Below, one piece after another: positions 26,733-35,973 of a stretch of 64,000 nucleotides of DNA. Source of the stretch: Pseudoduganella buxea (GTDB lineage: Bacteria > Pseudomonadota > Gammaproteobacteria > Burkholderiales > Burkholderiaceae_D); the NCBI RefSeq assembly GCF_009720835.1, contig NZ_WNKZ01000002.1, positions 1 to 64,000 of the forward strand. The letters are read 5' to 3'. The notes beneath the pieces were generated by a model. The model did no database searches. It worked only from the letters and a program-made list of their open reading frames with translations, and was not told the origin of the DNA. Position 1 is the first letter of the stretch, and each line of letters begins with the position of its first letter. The position numbers and the translations under genes are program-made.

Positions 26733-28796
26733 ATGAATACACCTACCAGGACCGCCATGGCATTGGCCGTGGCCATGACCTTGGCCGCCTGCGGCGACCA
26801 TGACCGCGACGACAGCCCGGCTGCCGTCAACCAGAAGCCCGCTTACCTGGGCACCGTCACCAGCACCACCTACGACGGCACGACCGATGATTTGCTGACG
26901 GCGGGCCTGGGCGTGACGGGCCTGGCGGCCGCCGCGACGCCGGCCTACAACGACCCGGCCAATCCCACCGCCCGTGAGCTGCGCCGCAACGCCATTTACG
27001 CCAACTACCGCGCCGTGCTCGATATCGCTGCCAACAGCGGCTACGGCACCCTGTACGGACCGAACGTCAACGCGGCCGGCGCCCCCACGAACGGCACCGG
27101 CATGGTGGCGGGCACGGAATACCTGGCATACGCGGACGACGGCAATGGCCGTCAGAATGTCACGTTGATGGTGCAGGTGCCCGCCAGCTTCGATCCGGCC
27201 AATCCGTGTATCGTCACAGGCACGTCCAGCGGTTCGCGGGGTATTTATGGCGCCATCGGCAGTGCCGGCGAGTGGGGCCTGAAGAACAATTGCGCCGTCG
27301 CGTACGCGGACAAGGGCAGCGGCACGGGCCTGTACACCTTCGACGACGACAGCGTCAACGGCCAGAACGGCGTCCGGGCGACGCGGACGGCGGCCGCACG
27401 CAATGCCCAGTTTGCCCCCGAATTGACGGATGCGCAGCGGACGGCGTTCGCCCAGCAATACCCCGGACGGGTCGCGTTCAAGCACGCCCACTCGCAGCAG
27501 AATCCGGAAAAGGACTGGGGCAAGGTCACGTTGCAGGCAGTGGAATTCGCCTTCTACGTGCTGAACGAACGCTACGGTGTGCAGACGGGCGACGGCAGCG
27601 CCCGCACCGTGCGCCTGACCCCGGCCAATACCCTGACGATCGCCTCCAGTATCTCGAATGGTGCCGGCTCGGCCCTGCTGGCGGCCGAGCAGGATACCCG
27701 TGGCCTGATCGACGCCGTGGCCGCCACGGAGCCGCAGATCCAGCCGAACAAGGCCACCGGCTACACCATCCGCCAGGGCGCGGTCGACGTGCCGGCGCAG
27801 GGCAAGGCGCTGCTGGACTATTCCAGCTATGCGGCGCTGTACCAGCCGTGCATCGCCGGCAGCGCCGGACGGTGCGCGTCGCTGGTGCAGAAGGGCCTGC
27901 TGTCCGGCACGGATCTGGTGGCACGTCAGAACAACGCCAAGGCCCGCCTGAAGGCGTATGGCTGGACGGCGGATGCGGAGCCGCTGCAGGCGGCCCACGC
28001 GCTGACGAACGTGCTGGTGGCCGTCACGTACGTGAATGCCTACGGCAAGTTCTCCGTGACGGACAAGGTATGCGGCTTCAACTGGGGCCCCACCGACGCC
28101 ACCACCGGCGATCCGCTGGCCTTCACGGCGGCGCAGAAGGCGGCCAGCTTCGCCACCCAGAACGGCATTGTCGGCACGCCGATCTACGAGGATTCCGTCG
28201 GCGGTGCCAAGGCCTACAGCCTCGGCGTGTCGCCGTCGACGGGCATCAACGACCAGGCGCTGGACGGTTTCCTGTGCCTGCGTTCGCTGGCGACGGGCGT
28301 CGATGCCGTCACGGGCGGCGCACTGTCCGGCGACCTGGCCACGCAAAGTGCCCGCGTGCGCGCCGGCATGGCGGAAGTGCTGGCCACGGGCAACCTGCGC
28401 GGCAAGCCGGCCGTGATCGTGTCCGGCCGGTCCGACGCCTTGATTCCCGTCAACCATGCGTCGCGCGCGTATGTCGGCTTGAACGCGTCGGTGGAGGGCG
28501 CCAACAGCAAGCTGCGCTATATCGAAGTAACCAATGCCAATCACTTCGACTCGTTTGCGAACGCACTGCCGACGCTGGTCGTGCCGCTGCACATCTACCT
28601 GTTCCGCGCGCTCGATGCCGTGTATGCCAATTTGAAGAACAGCGCGACCGCGTTGCCGCCTTCGCAGCTAGTGCGCACGCAGACGCGGGGCGACGCCAGC
28701 GTGGCCATCACGGTGCAGAACGTGCCGCTCATTTCGGCGGCGCCGGGCAGCAACGCCATCACCGTCAGCGGCACGACGGTGACGGTACCGGAGTAA
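26733..28796 (+). CDS. D-(-)-3-hydroxybutyrate oligomer hydrolase, lipoprotein
   Basis: The 687-residue protein matches the 3HB-oligomer hydrolase family, which cleaves oligomers released from poly-3-hydroxybutyrate to monomers. It begins MNTPTRTAMALAVAMTLAAC, a lipoprotein signal with lipobox TLAAC, indicating an envelope location. A GTSSGSRG nucleophile-elbow-like motif lies around residues 163-170, with RKPAVIVSGRSDALIPVNHASR and ITNANHFDSF-type segments near the C-terminus that may supply Asp and His. A GAGGATGAC ribosome-binding site precedes the ATG. It appears monocistronic. Confidence 0.85.
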   Translation: MNTPTRTAMALAVAMTLAACGDHDRDDSPAAVNQKPAYLGTVTSTTYDGTTDDLLTAGLGVTGLAAAATPAYNDPANPTARELRRNAIYANYRAVLDIAANSGYGTLYGPNVNAAGAPTNGTGMVAGTEYLAYADDGNGRQNVTLMVQVPASFDPANPCIVTGTSSGSRGIYGAIGSAGEWGLKNNCAVAYADKGSGTGLYTFDDDSVNGQNGVRATRTAAARNAQFAPELTDAQRTAFAQQYPGRVAFKHAHSQQNPEKDWGKVTLQAVEFAFYVLNERYGVQTGDGSARTVRLTPANTLTIASSISNGAGSALLAAEQDTRGLIDAVAATEPQIQPNKATGYTIRQGAVDVPAQGKALLDYSSYAALYQPCIAGSAGRCASLVQKGLLSGTDLVARQNNAKARLKAYGWTADAEPLQAAHALTNVLVAVTYVNAYGKFSVTDKVCGFNWGPTDATTGDPLAFTAAQKAASFATQNGIVGTPIYEDSVGGAKAYSLGVSPSTGINDQALDGFLCLRSLATGVDAVTGGALSGDLATQSARVRAGMAEVLATGNLRGKPAVIVSGRSDALIPVNHASRAYVGLNASVEGANSKLRYIEVTNANHFDSFANALPTLVVPLHIYLFRALDAVYANLKNSATALPPSQLVRTQTRGDASVAITVQNVPLISAAPGSNAITVSGTTVTVPE

Positions 28797-28829
28797 CGGG
28801 CAGGGCGCTACGGCGCCCTTTCCTTTTGT

Positions 28830-29987
28830 CTACAGCGCGGCCGCGTAGATGGCCCGCGCATCGGCCCGCGTTACGTCGCGCGGGTTGTTCCCCAGCAGCC
28901 TGGTCTGCAACATGGCCTCGTCGGCCAGGCGGTCCAGGTCGCTCTCCACAATGCCCACTTCCCGTAATGTTCGTGCGATGCCCGTGCGGTGCGCCAATGC
29001 CTCCATTGCCACCACCAGGGCGTTGGCCCGGGCCCCTTCGCTGCCCGTGCTGCCGGGCGCGACAATCCCTGCCAGTTCCGCATACAGATGCATCGCCGCC
29101 GGCGCATTGAAGCGCAGCACATGCGGCAACACGAGGGCGTTCGACAGCCCATGTGGCACGTGGAACACGCCGCCGATGGGGTAAGCCAATGCGTGGACGG
29201 CGGCGACGGGTGCATCGGAAAACGCCTGGCCGGCCAGCAGGGCGCCCAGCAGCATGGCCTGGCGCGCCGGCAGATTGCCCCCGTCCGCGCAGACGATGGG
29301 AAGATTGACTGACAGTAATTTCAAAGCTTGCCGCGCCAGACTGTCGGACAGGGGGTTTTTCTTGTGGCGGCTTGTATAGGCTTCGATCGCGTGCACCATC
29401 GCGTCGATGCCGGTCGCGGCGGACACGTGGGGCGGCAGGCCCACCGTCAAGGTCGCATCCAGGACGGCCATGTCCGCGTACAGCTGTGGCGCCACCACGC
29501 CCATTTTTGTCGTTGCGCCCGTCGTGACGATGGCGATATTGGTGACTTCGGAACCGGTGCCCGCTGTCGTCGGCACCTGCACCAGCGGCAGCCGGCTTCC
29601 CCGTACATTACCGATACCGTACATGTCGGCCAGCGGCTGGGTGCCCCCCGCCAGCACGGCAATCAGCTTGGCGACGTCCATCGAACTGCCGCCACCGAGG
29701 CCGACGACGATGTCCGTGCCCTGGGCGCGTGCCATGTCGGCCGCCGCCAGCACGACGTTCTCGGGCGGATCGGCGATGACGTCGGAATAGGTAGTCACGT
29801 GAAAACCGGCCGCTTCCAGGCTGGCAATGGGCGCTGTCGTCAGGCCCGTGGCGAGAAAGCCGGGGTCGGTGACGAGCAAGGCACGGCGGGCATCGGGGAA
29901 GCGCGGGCGCAGGTGCTGGCCCAGCTGGCCGGCGGCACCGAGGGCGGACACGATCTGGCTGACCGTGCTGAAGACGAAGTCGTTCAT
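28830..29987 (-). CDS. Iron-containing (type III) alcohol dehydrogenase
   Basis: The 385-residue NAD(P)-dependent oxidoreductase has VGLGGGSSMDVAKLIAVL (dinucleotide and metal region), PTTAGTGSEVTN, and the metal-binding GIDAMVHAIEAYTSR with HGLSNALVLPHVL downstream. The start at 29985-29987 has an AAGGAG ribosome-binding site. The open frame continues upstream across the permease gene but that is not coding. It is divergent from a TSUP permease. Substrate could be a short-chain alcohol, lactaldehyde or maleylacetate-like compound; sequence does not decide. Confidence 0.9.
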   Translation of the reverse strand: MNDFVFSTVSQIVSALGAAGQLGQHLRPRFPDARRALLVTDPGFLATGLTTAPIASLEAAGFHVTTYSDVIADPPENVVLAAADMARAQGTDIVVGLGGGSSMDVAKLIAVLAGGTQPLADMYGIGNVRGSRLPLVQVPTTAGTGSEVTNIAIVTTGATTKMGVVAPQLYADMAVLDATLTVGLPPHVSAATGIDAMVHAIEAYTSRHKKNPLSDSLARQALKLLSVNLPIVCADGGNLPARQAMLLGALLAGQAFSDAPVAAVHALAYPIGGVFHVPHGLSNALVLPHVLRFNAPAAMHLYAELAGIVAPGSTGSEGARANALVVAMEALAHRTGIARTLREVGIVESDLDRLADEAMLQTRLLGNNPRDVTRADARAIYAAAL

Positions 29988-30089
29988 GCAGTCTCCTTGG
30001 CGGAAGATGAATGTCCAGCTTACCAGAATGGGCCTTCCGCTTCTTCTTCCCATTGTCCGTACAATGATGAGCTTGTCATAGGAGGATCG

Positions 30090-30854
30090 ATGCTCGATTA
30101 CGCGATGTTGGGAGTGGCGGCTTTTGCGGCCGGCCTGGTGGATGCCGTCGTAGGGGGAGGGGGCCTGATCCAGATTCCCGTGCTGTTCTCCGTGTTCGGC
30201 AACACGGCGCCGGCCACCTTGCTGGGCACGAGCAAGCTGGCCGGCATCTTCGGCACGGCCGCGGCCGCCGTCAATTATGCCAAGCGTGTGTCGATCGCCT
30301 GGTCCACGGCCGCACCGGCAGCCGTGGCCGCCTTCACGTTTGCCTTCTTCGGCGCCTTTACCGTCACGCGCATTCCGGCCGACTTCATGCGTACCTTGCT
30401 GCCCATCGTCCTCATTGCCGTGGCCATCTATACGTTCCGCCGCAAGGACCTGGGCAGTGTGCATGCGCCGCTGCACACGGGCCGGCGCGAACAGGCGTTC
30501 GCCGTGCTGATCGGTGCAGCCATCGGTTTCTACGATGGCTTCTTCGGCCCAGGTACGGGCAGCTTCCTCGTGTTTTTGTTCGTGCGTTGTTTCGGCTTCG
30601 ACTTCCTGGGCGCGTCGGCCGTAGCGAAGGTTGTCAATGTCGCCTGCAACCTGTCGGCGCTGTTGTGGTTCGGCTACAGCGGTCATCTGCTGTGGCAGCT
30701 GGGGCTGATGATGGCCGTGTGCCAGGTGGCTGGGTCGCTGATCGGCACGAAGCTGGCGATGCAGCATGGCAGTGGTTTCGTCCGGCGCGTGTTTCTCGTT
30801 GTCGTGTCGATCCTGATCGTCAAGACGAGCTGGGACGCCTGGCAGCGGTGGTGA
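30090..30854 (+). CDS. TSUP (TauE/SafE) family membrane transporter
   Basis: The 254-residue integral membrane protein has about eight hydrophobic segments and the twin family motifs AAGLVDAVVGGGGLIQIP near the N-terminus and GFYDGFFGPGTGSFL near residue 148. TSUP proteins export or import sulfur-containing or organic anions such as sulfite, sulfoacetate or taurine products. GGAGGATCG precedes ATG 30090. The stop codon overlaps the base just before the first parS site, and a terminator follows within the parS cluster. Confidence 0.88.
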   Translation: MLDYAMLGVAAFAAGLVDAVVGGGGLIQIPVLFSVFGNTAPATLLGTSKLAGIFGTAAAAVNYAKRVSIAWSTAAPAAVAAFTFAFFGAFTVTRIPADFMRTLLPIVLIAVAIYTFRRKDLGSVHAPLHTGRREQAFAVLIGAAIGFYDGFFGPGTGSFLVFLFVRCFGFDFLGASAVAKVVNVACNLSALLWFGYSGHLLWQLGLMMAVCQVAGSLIGTKLAMQHGSGFVRRVFLVVVSILIVKTSWDAWQRW

Positions 30855-30870
30855 TGTTCCACGTGGAACA
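30855..30870. promoter_or_regulatory. parS: parS centromere site 1 (perfect palindrome)
   Basis: TGTTCCACGTGGAACA is a perfect 16-bp palindrome and a classical bacterial parS sequence bound by ParB. It starts immediately after the TSUP stop codon, 2.9 kb before parA. Confidence 0.93.
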
Positions 30871-30887
30871 ACGAAGACGTTCTGAGT

Positions 30888-30913
30888 TCCCGGCCCTGCG
30901 CCGGGATTTTTTT
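30888..30913 (+). terminator. Rho-independent terminator of the TSUP gene, between parS sites
   Basis: TCCCGGC, a 5-base loop and GCCGGGA are followed by seven T residues. It separates the permease transcript from mnmG. Confidence 0.82.
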
Positions 30914-30928
30914 GTTCCACGTGAAACC
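30913..30928. promoter_or_regulatory. parS: parS site 2
   Basis: TGTTCCACGTGAAACC keeps the GTTYCACGTGRAAC core and differs from the palindrome at the last base. It lies at the 3' end of the terminator T-run. Confidence 0.88.
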
Positions 30929-30947
30929 AAACCGCAGCGCATGATGA

Positions 30948-30963
30948 CGTTCCACGTGAAACA
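30948..30963. promoter_or_regulatory. parS: parS site 3
   Basis: CGTTCCACGTGAAACA keeps the parS core with one changed end base. The three sites are spaced 58 and 35 bp apart. Confidence 0.88.
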
Positions 30964-31022
30964 ATCCCGACGGACTCGACGGAATTTTTCTGCCTAAAAA
31001 ATTCGCAGCCGTCAAAAAACTC

Positions 31023-31028
31023 TATAAT
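31023..31028 (+). promoter_or_regulatory. Probable -10 element for mnmG
   Basis: A perfect TATAAT lies 33 bp before the mnmG start. No good -35 hexamer is seen at the usual distance, so the assignment is tentative. Confidence 0.4.
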
Positions 31029-31060
31029 CTTGGTTCAATCCCTTCGAACGTTCCCACACC

Positions 31061-32989
31061 ATGTTATTTCCTACTGAATTCGACGTCATCGTCGTTGGCG
31101 GCGGCCATGCCGGCACCGAAGCCGCACTGGCGTCGGCCCGCATGGGCCAGAAGACTCTCCTGCTGACGCATAACATCGAAACCCTGGGCCAGATGTCCTG
31201 CAACCCTTCGATTGGCGGCATCGGCAAAGGCCACCTCGTCAAGGAAGTGGACGCGATGGGCGGCGCCATGGCGATTGCCACCGACGAAGCCGGCATCCAG
31301 TTCCGTATCCTGAATTCCTCCAAGGGCCCGGCTGTGCGCGCCACCCGCGCCCAGGCCGACCGTATCCTGTACAAGCAGGCCATTCGGTCGCGCCTGGAAA
31401 ACCAGCCGAACCTGTGGCTGTTCCAGCAAGCCGTGGATGACCTGATGGTGGAGGGCGACCGCGTGGTCGGCGCCGTCACGCAGATCGGCCTGAAGTTCCT
31501 GGCCCACGCCGTCGTGCTGACGGCTGGCACTTTCCTCGACGGTAAGATCCACGTCGGCCTGCAGAACTACTCGGCTGGCCGCGCCGGCGATCCACCGGCC
31601 CTGTCGCTGTCGACACGATTGAAGGAACTGAAGCTGCCGCAAGGCCGCCTGAAAACGGGTACGCCACCCCGCATCGACGGACGCAGCATCGACTTTTCGC
31701 AGATGACGGAACAGCCCGGCGACCTCGATCCCGTGCCCGTGTTTTCCGTCATGGGCACGACCGCCATGCACCCGAAGCAGCTGCCATGCTGGGTCACGCA
31801 CACGAACCAGCAGACCCACGACATCATTCGCGGCGGGCTGGATCGCAGCCCCATGTACACGGGCGTCATCGAGGGTGTCGGCCCCCGTTACTGCCCCTCC
31901 ATCGAAGACAAGATCCACCGCTTCGCCAGCAAGGAGTCGCACCAGATCTTCCTGGAGCCGGAAGGCCTGACGACGCACGAGTTCTACCCGAACGGCATCT
32001 CGACCAGCCTGCCGTTCGACGTGCAGATCGCCCTGGTGCGCTCGATGAAGGGCATGGAAAACGCCCACATCCTGCGCCCCGGCTACGCCATCGAATACGA
32101 TTACTTCGATCCGCGCGGCCTGAAGGCGTCACTGGAAACCAAGGCCATCGCCGGCCTGTACTTCGCCGGCCAGATCAACGGCACGACGGGCTACGAGGAA
32201 GCGGCTGCCCAGGGCATGCTGGCCGGTATCAATGCGGCGCTGCAAACCCAGGACAAGGAGGCGTGGACGCCGGGCCGTTCCGAGGCCTACCTGGGCGTGC
32301 TGGTGGACGATCTGGTGACGCAGGGCGTGCAGGAGCCGTACCGCATGTTTACCAGCCGGGCCGAATACCGCCTGTCGCTGCGCGAGGACAATGCCGACAT
32401 GCGCCTGACGGAAATCGGCCGCAAGCTCGGCGTCGTTGGCGACGCCCAGTGGGAAGCATTCGACCGCAAGCGCGAAGCCGTGGCCCGCGAACTGGAACGC
32501 CTGAAGGCCACATGGGTCAATCCCCGCATCCTGGCCGCCGCCGAGTCCGAGCGCGTCATCGGCCAGGCCATCGAGCGCGAGTATTCGCTGGCGGACCTGC
32601 TGCGCCGTCCCGGTGTCGACTACGACAAGCTGGTCACCTTGACGGGCATCGAAGGGCAGGACCTGGGCGGTCCCGGCGTGACGGACCCGGCCGTGCAGGA
32701 ACAGGTGGAAATCCAGCTGAAGTATTCCGGCTATATCGAGCGCCAGCTGAAGGAAGTGGAGCGCCATGAGCACTACGAAAACCTGAAGCTGCCGGAAGGC
32801 TTCAATTACCTGGAGATCGCCGCCCTGTCGGTGGAAGTGCGCCAGAAGCTGGCGAAGCACCAGCCGGAAACCCTGGGCCAGGCCTCGCGCATCTCCGGCG
32901 TGACGCCGGCGGCCATTTCGCTGCTGCTGGTGCACCTGAAGAAGGCCGGCTTCGGCGGCTTCGTCACCCTGAAAGACGAGGCTGCCTGA
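31061..32989 (+). CDS. mnmG: tRNA uridine-5-carboxymethylaminomethyl modification enzyme MnmG (GidA)
   Basis: MnmG, with MnmE, installs cmnm5 at U34 of certain tRNAs using FAD. The 642-residue protein begins [22 protein letters not shown] (Rossmann FAD motif), then [34 protein letters not shown] and a typical helical C-terminus ending around [13 protein letters not shown]. Its stop overlaps the rsmG start by one base, so the two are coupled. The mnmG-rsmG-parA-parB order is a classic origin-proximal arrangement. Confidence 0.97.
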   Translation: MLFPTEFDVIVVGGGHAGTEAALASARMGQKTLLLTHNIETLGQMSCNPSIGGIGKGHLVKEVDAMGGAMAIATDEAGIQFRILNSSKGPAVRATRAQADRILYKQAIRSRLENQPNLWLFQQAVDDLMVEGDRVVGAVTQIGLKFLAHAVVLTAGTFLDGKIHVGLQNYSAGRAGDPPALSLSTRLKELKLPQGRLKTGTPPRIDGRSIDFSQMTEQPGDLDPVPVFSVMGTTAMHPKQLPCWVTHTNQQTHDIIRGGLDRSPMYTGVIEGVGPRYCPSIEDKIHRFASKESHQIFLEPEGLTTHEFYPNGISTSLPFDVQIALVRSMKGMENAHILRPGYAIEYDYFDPRGLKASLETKAIAGLYFAGQINGTTGYEEAAAQGMLAGINAALQTQDKEAWTPGRSEAYLGVLVDDLVTQGVQEPYRMFTSRAEYRLSLREDNADMRLTEIGRKLGVVGDAQWEAFDRKREAVARELERLKATWVNPRILAAAESERVIGQAIEREYSLADLLRRPGVDYDKLVTLTGIEGQDLGGPGVTDPAVQEQVEIQLKYSGYIERQLKEVERHEHYENLKLPEGFNYLEIAALSVEVRQKLAKHQPETLGQASRISGVTPAAISLLLVHLKKAGFGGFVTLKDEAA

Positions 32990-33642
32990 TGGCCCTGTTC
33001 GAACGCATCGCACTGGGGCAAGTATTGCAGCAGGGCGCCGACGCGCTGCAGTTGCAGCTGACCCAGGCCCAGCAAGACCAGTTGCTGGACTACCTGGCAC
33101 TGCTGCACAAGTGGAACAATGTGTACAACCTGACGTCCGTGCGCGACCCGATGCAGATGATTACCCTGCACCTGCTCGATTCGCTGGCCGCCGTACCGGC
33201 GTTTGTCGGCGCCACCAATGTGCTGGACGTGGGCGCCGGCGGCGGCCTGCCCGGCATCGTGCTGGCCATTGCCCGGCCCGACATGAAAGTGTCGATGATC
33301 GACACGGTGCACAAGAAAACCGCTTTCCTGACCCAGGTGAAGGTGGAGCTGGGGCTGGCCAATGTGACGGTCTACACGAAAAAAGTGCAGGACCTGCAGG
33401 TGAAGCAGCCGTTCGACGTCATCACGTCGCGCGCCTTTGCCGACCTGTCCGACTTCATCGAGTGGTCGCAACACCTGCTGGCCGAAGACGGGCGCTTTAT
33501 CGCCTTGAAGGGCACGGCGCCGCAGGACGAACGCGAGCGACTGCCGGGCGACTGGAAAGTGCAGGATTTACAGCCTTTGCGGGTACCGGGGCTGGAAGCG
33601 GAGCGGCACCTGGTTTTCGTGCAACGTGCAGAAACGGTATAA
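32989..33642 (+). CDS. rsmG: 16S rRNA (guanine527-N7)-methyltransferase RsmG (GidB)
   Basis: RsmG methylates G527 of 16S rRNA; loss gives low-level streptomycin resistance in many bacteria. The 217-residue protein shows the family's WNNVYNLTSVRDPMQM near residue 38, the SAM-binding VLDVGAGGGLPGIVLAI near 75 and ITSRAFADLSDFI. Translation is coupled to mnmG through a TGATG overlap. The 3' end is followed directly by a block of AT-rich 27-bp repeats before parA. Confidence 0.96.
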   Translation: MALFERIALGQVLQQGADALQLQLTQAQQDQLLDYLALLHKWNNVYNLTSVRDPMQMITLHLLDSLAAVPAFVGATNVLDVGAGGGLPGIVLAIARPDMKVSMIDTVHKKTAFLTQVKVELGLANVTVYTKKVQDLQVKQPFDVITSRAFADLSDFIEWSQHLLAEDGRFIALKGTAPQDERERLPGDWKVQDLQPLRVPGLEAERHLVFVQRAETV

Positions 33643-33644
33643 AC

Positions 33645-33734
33645 GATATAAACCAAATAAACAGTATAAATAGTTTATACGGTATAAATCAAATAAACTG
33701 TATAAATGATATAAATCAAATAAACTGTTTAGTC
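33645..33734 (+). repeat. Three 27-bp AT-rich direct repeats upstream of parA
   Basis: Copies occupy 33645-33671, 33681-33707 and 33708-33734, with a shared core ATAAAYCAAATAAAC followed by WGT. The last two are directly contiguous; a 9-bp spacer separates the first two. The block is nearly all A and T in a GC-rich genome and ends 14 bp before parA. It may hold the parA promoter (several TATAAAT words), ParA-binding operators or a DNA-unwinding segment. Confidence 0.8.
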
Positions 33735-33748
33735 CAAAAAGAACATAC

Positions 33749-34519
33749 ATGGCAAAAATCTTCTGCGTAGCAAACCAAAAAGGCGGCGTCGGCAAGACCA
33801 CCACGACGGTCAACCTGTCGGCCGGCCTGGCCAAGCTGAACCAGCGTGTGCTGCTGGTCGACCTGGACCCGCAGGGCAATGCAACGATGGGGGCCGGCAT
33901 CAACAAGGCCGGACTGGAGGCATCCACCTATGAGGTCATGCTGGGTACCTCGGATGTCGCGACGGCCCGGCTGCGCTCGGAAGCAGGGCGCTTCGACGTT
34001 CTGCCGTCGAACCGGGAGCTGGCCGGCGCCGAAGTGGAGATGGTGGAACTGGAACGGCGCGAAACGCGACTGAAGGATGCGCTGGCCCTGGTCGATGCCG
34101 ACTACGACTTCATCCTGATCGACTGCCCGCCGGCACTGTCGATGCTGACCCTGAACGGCCTGTGCGCCGCCCATGGCGTCATCATCCCGATGCAGTGCGA
34201 GTACTATGCGCTCGAAGGCCTGTCGGACCTGGTCAACACGATCAAGAAGGTGCATGCCAACCTGAACCCGGACCTGAAGATCATCGGCCTGTTGCGCGTG
34301 ATGTTCGATCCGCGCATGACCCTGTCGCAGCAGGTCTCGGCCCAGCTGGAGCAGCATTTCGGCGACAAGGTGTTCGACACCATCATCCCGCGCAACGTGC
34401 GCCTGGCCGAAGCGCCGTCCTACGGCATCCCCGGCGTCACGTTCGACCCCAGCTCGAAGGGCGCCCAGGCCTATATCGCCTTCGGCGCGGAAATGGTTCG
34501 GCGCATCAAGACGATGTAA
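33749..34519 (+). CDS. parA: Chromosome-partitioning ATPase ParA (Soj family)
   Basis: ParA forms ATP-dependent gradients on the nucleoid that move ParB-parS complexes. The 256-residue protein has the deviant Walker A KGGVGKTTTTVN (about 11-22), Walker A' LLVDLDPQGNAT and Walker B FILIDCPPALSMLTLNGL. It lacks the N-terminal DNA-binding domain of plasmid P1-type ParA, so it is the short chromosomal type. Expression may be controlled from the AT-rich repeat block. A 173-bp gap separates it from parB. Confidence 0.96.
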   Translation: MAKIFCVANQKGGVGKTTTTVNLSAGLAKLNQRVLLVDLDPQGNATMGAGINKAGLEASTYEVMLGTSDVATARLRSEAGRFDVLPSNRELAGAEVEMVELERRETRLKDALALVDADYDFILIDCPPALSMLTLNGLCAAHGVIIPMQCEYYALEGLSDLVNTIKKVHANLNPDLKIIGLLRVMFDPRMTLSQQVSAQLEQHFGDKVFDTIIPRNVRLAEAPSYGIPGVTFDPSSKGAQAYIAFGAEMVRRIKTM

Positions 34520-34692
34520 CAGCAGACGGCATTGCCCGAAGACCGGTGCTGCTCCAAAACGGGTGTGTGGCCGCCGCGGCGACCCGGCCAGTTTCGCGAA
34601 TCACCGGAGATAGGTGTTTCAGCGATTGGTGTCCGACACCGACTCGTCGCCGGCATCGCATTGAATTTGTTCTCAAACGTAACTTTTATATT

Positions 34693-35577
34693 ATGGCAAC
34701 CAAAAAACTGAAAGGCCTCGGCCGGGGACTCGATGCGCTGCTCGGTGGCGGCGATGATGTCGCGCCGGCCGCTGAACAGGGTACGCCGTCGGAACTGCCG
34801 CTGAGTCAGCTGCAGCCCGGCAAATACCAGCCCCGCACGCGCATGGACGAAGGCAGCCTGAACGAGCTGGCCGCGTCGATCAAGACGCAGGGCATCATGC
34901 AACCCATCCTCGTGCGGCCCGTCGGCACGGGCAGCAATGGCGCGACGACGTACGAGATCATTGCCGGCGAACGGCGCTTCCGGGCCGCGCAGATTGCCGG
35001 GCTGGACAACGTGCCGGTGCTGGTGCGCGATGTCGACGACACGGCCGCCGCCGCGATGGCGCTGATCGAGAACATCCAGCGCGAGGACCTCAATCCCCTG
35101 GAAGAGGCACAGGGTATCCACCGCCTGATCACGGACTTCAGCTTCACGCACGAGCAGGCCGCCCATGCCGTGGGCCGCTCGCGCAGCGCCGTGTCGAACC
35201 TGCTGCGGTTGATGAACCTGGCCGCGCCCGTGCAGACGATGCTGATGGCCGGCGATATCGACATGGGCCACGCCCGCGCCTTGCTGGCCGTCGATGCGGC
35301 CACGCAGATTACCTTGGCCAATGTTGTCATAGCGAAACGTCTGTCCGTGCGCGAGACGGAAAAGCTCGTCACCCGCACGGCGGAGGAACAAAGCATCAGG
35401 CCGGAAGCGAAGGTGCGCGAGAAGTCGGGTGACATCCAGCGCCTGGAGGAAGAACTGTCGGACCGGCTGGCCACGCCCGTCGTGTTCAAGATCGGCGCCA
35501 AGGGCCGGGGCCAGATGATCATCGACTTCGCCGACCTGGACATCCTGGACGGCGTATTGGCCCGCTTGCGCGGCTGA
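34693..35577 (+). CDS. parB: Chromosome-partitioning protein ParB
   Basis: ParB is a CTPase clamp that loads at parS. The 294-residue protein begins MATKKLKGLGRGLDALLGGG, the conserved ParA-interacting N-terminus. It has the CTP-binding box GERRFRAAQIAG, ENIQREDLNPLEEAQG, and the HTH FTHEQAAHAVGRSRSAVSNLLRL, then a C-terminal dimerisation domain ending ILDGVLARLRG. The parS sites it should bind are at 30855-30963. The ATG at 34693 matches the family start. Confidence 0.96.
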   Translation: MATKKLKGLGRGLDALLGGGDDVAPAAEQGTPSELPLSQLQPGKYQPRTRMDEGSLNELAASIKTQGIMQPILVRPVGTGSNGATTYEIIAGERRFRAAQIAGLDNVPVLVRDVDDTAAAAMALIENIQREDLNPLEEAQGIHRLITDFSFTHEQAAHAVGRSRSAVSNLLRLMNLAAPVQTMLMAGDIDMGHARALLAVDAATQITLANVVIAKRLSVRETEKLVTRTAEEQSIRPEAKVREKSGDIQRLEEELSDRLATPVVFKIGAKGRGQMIIDFADLDILDGVLARLRG

Positions 35578-35900
35578 GGGTTTACTCTAAAAACAGGCCA
35601 GTTGCCGTGAAGTTCTGCCATTGTCCGTGCCGCACCTGTCCCGATATCCTGTCGGGGCGCCTGAAACGGCTGACAAGACCCGGAAAAGGCCGGGGCGGTC
35701 CCTGAATTTTCTGCGTGGACCCGGAAAATTCGGGGACAGTCCCCGGCGATTCCGGTAGGCTTGCGGAGTTTTCCGAGCGAAAACGGTACTTAAGCCTCCG
35801 TTAAGGCGATTATGCAGGCCAGGACCGCACCGAGTTGGTGCATAGGGTTTCTGCAACTGTTGCAATGTTGCCCCCTTTGCTCTGATGCGGTGCAGCATGT
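35578..35900. other. Intergenic region with inverted repeats, parB to atp promoter
   Basis: At 35691-35746 the sequence holds GAATTTTC and GAAAATTC in inverse orientation, flanked by GGGGCGGTCCC and CGGGGACAGTCCCCG. This resembles a second dispersed palindromic element (REP-like). The first half also has CCGATATCCTGTCGGGG. No gene is seen between parB and atpI. Confidence 0.4.
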
Positions 35901-35930
35901 TTGACGCCGCTCACGTAAGCGCCCTATAAT
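35901..35930 (+). promoter_or_regulatory. Near-consensus sigma-70 promoter of the atp operon
   Basis: TTGACG at 35901-35906 and TATAAT at 35925-35930 are separated by 18 bp, 43 bp upstream of the atpI start. This strong promoter fits the high expression of ATP synthase. Confidence 0.75.
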
Positions 35931-35973
35931 CCCGTGTCTTTGGGTCTATAAGCAACGTTGCGAAGGTCGGTAA

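Noticed and set aside
26685-28592. 635-codon open frame opposite the 3HB oligomer hydrolase
   Set aside because: Antisense shadow; the plus strand has a lipobox, ribosome-binding site and family motifs.
30855-30963. Palindromes as ordinary repressor operators
   Set aside because: All three match the parS consensus and lie next to mnmG-rsmG-parAB, so centromere function is the better explanation.
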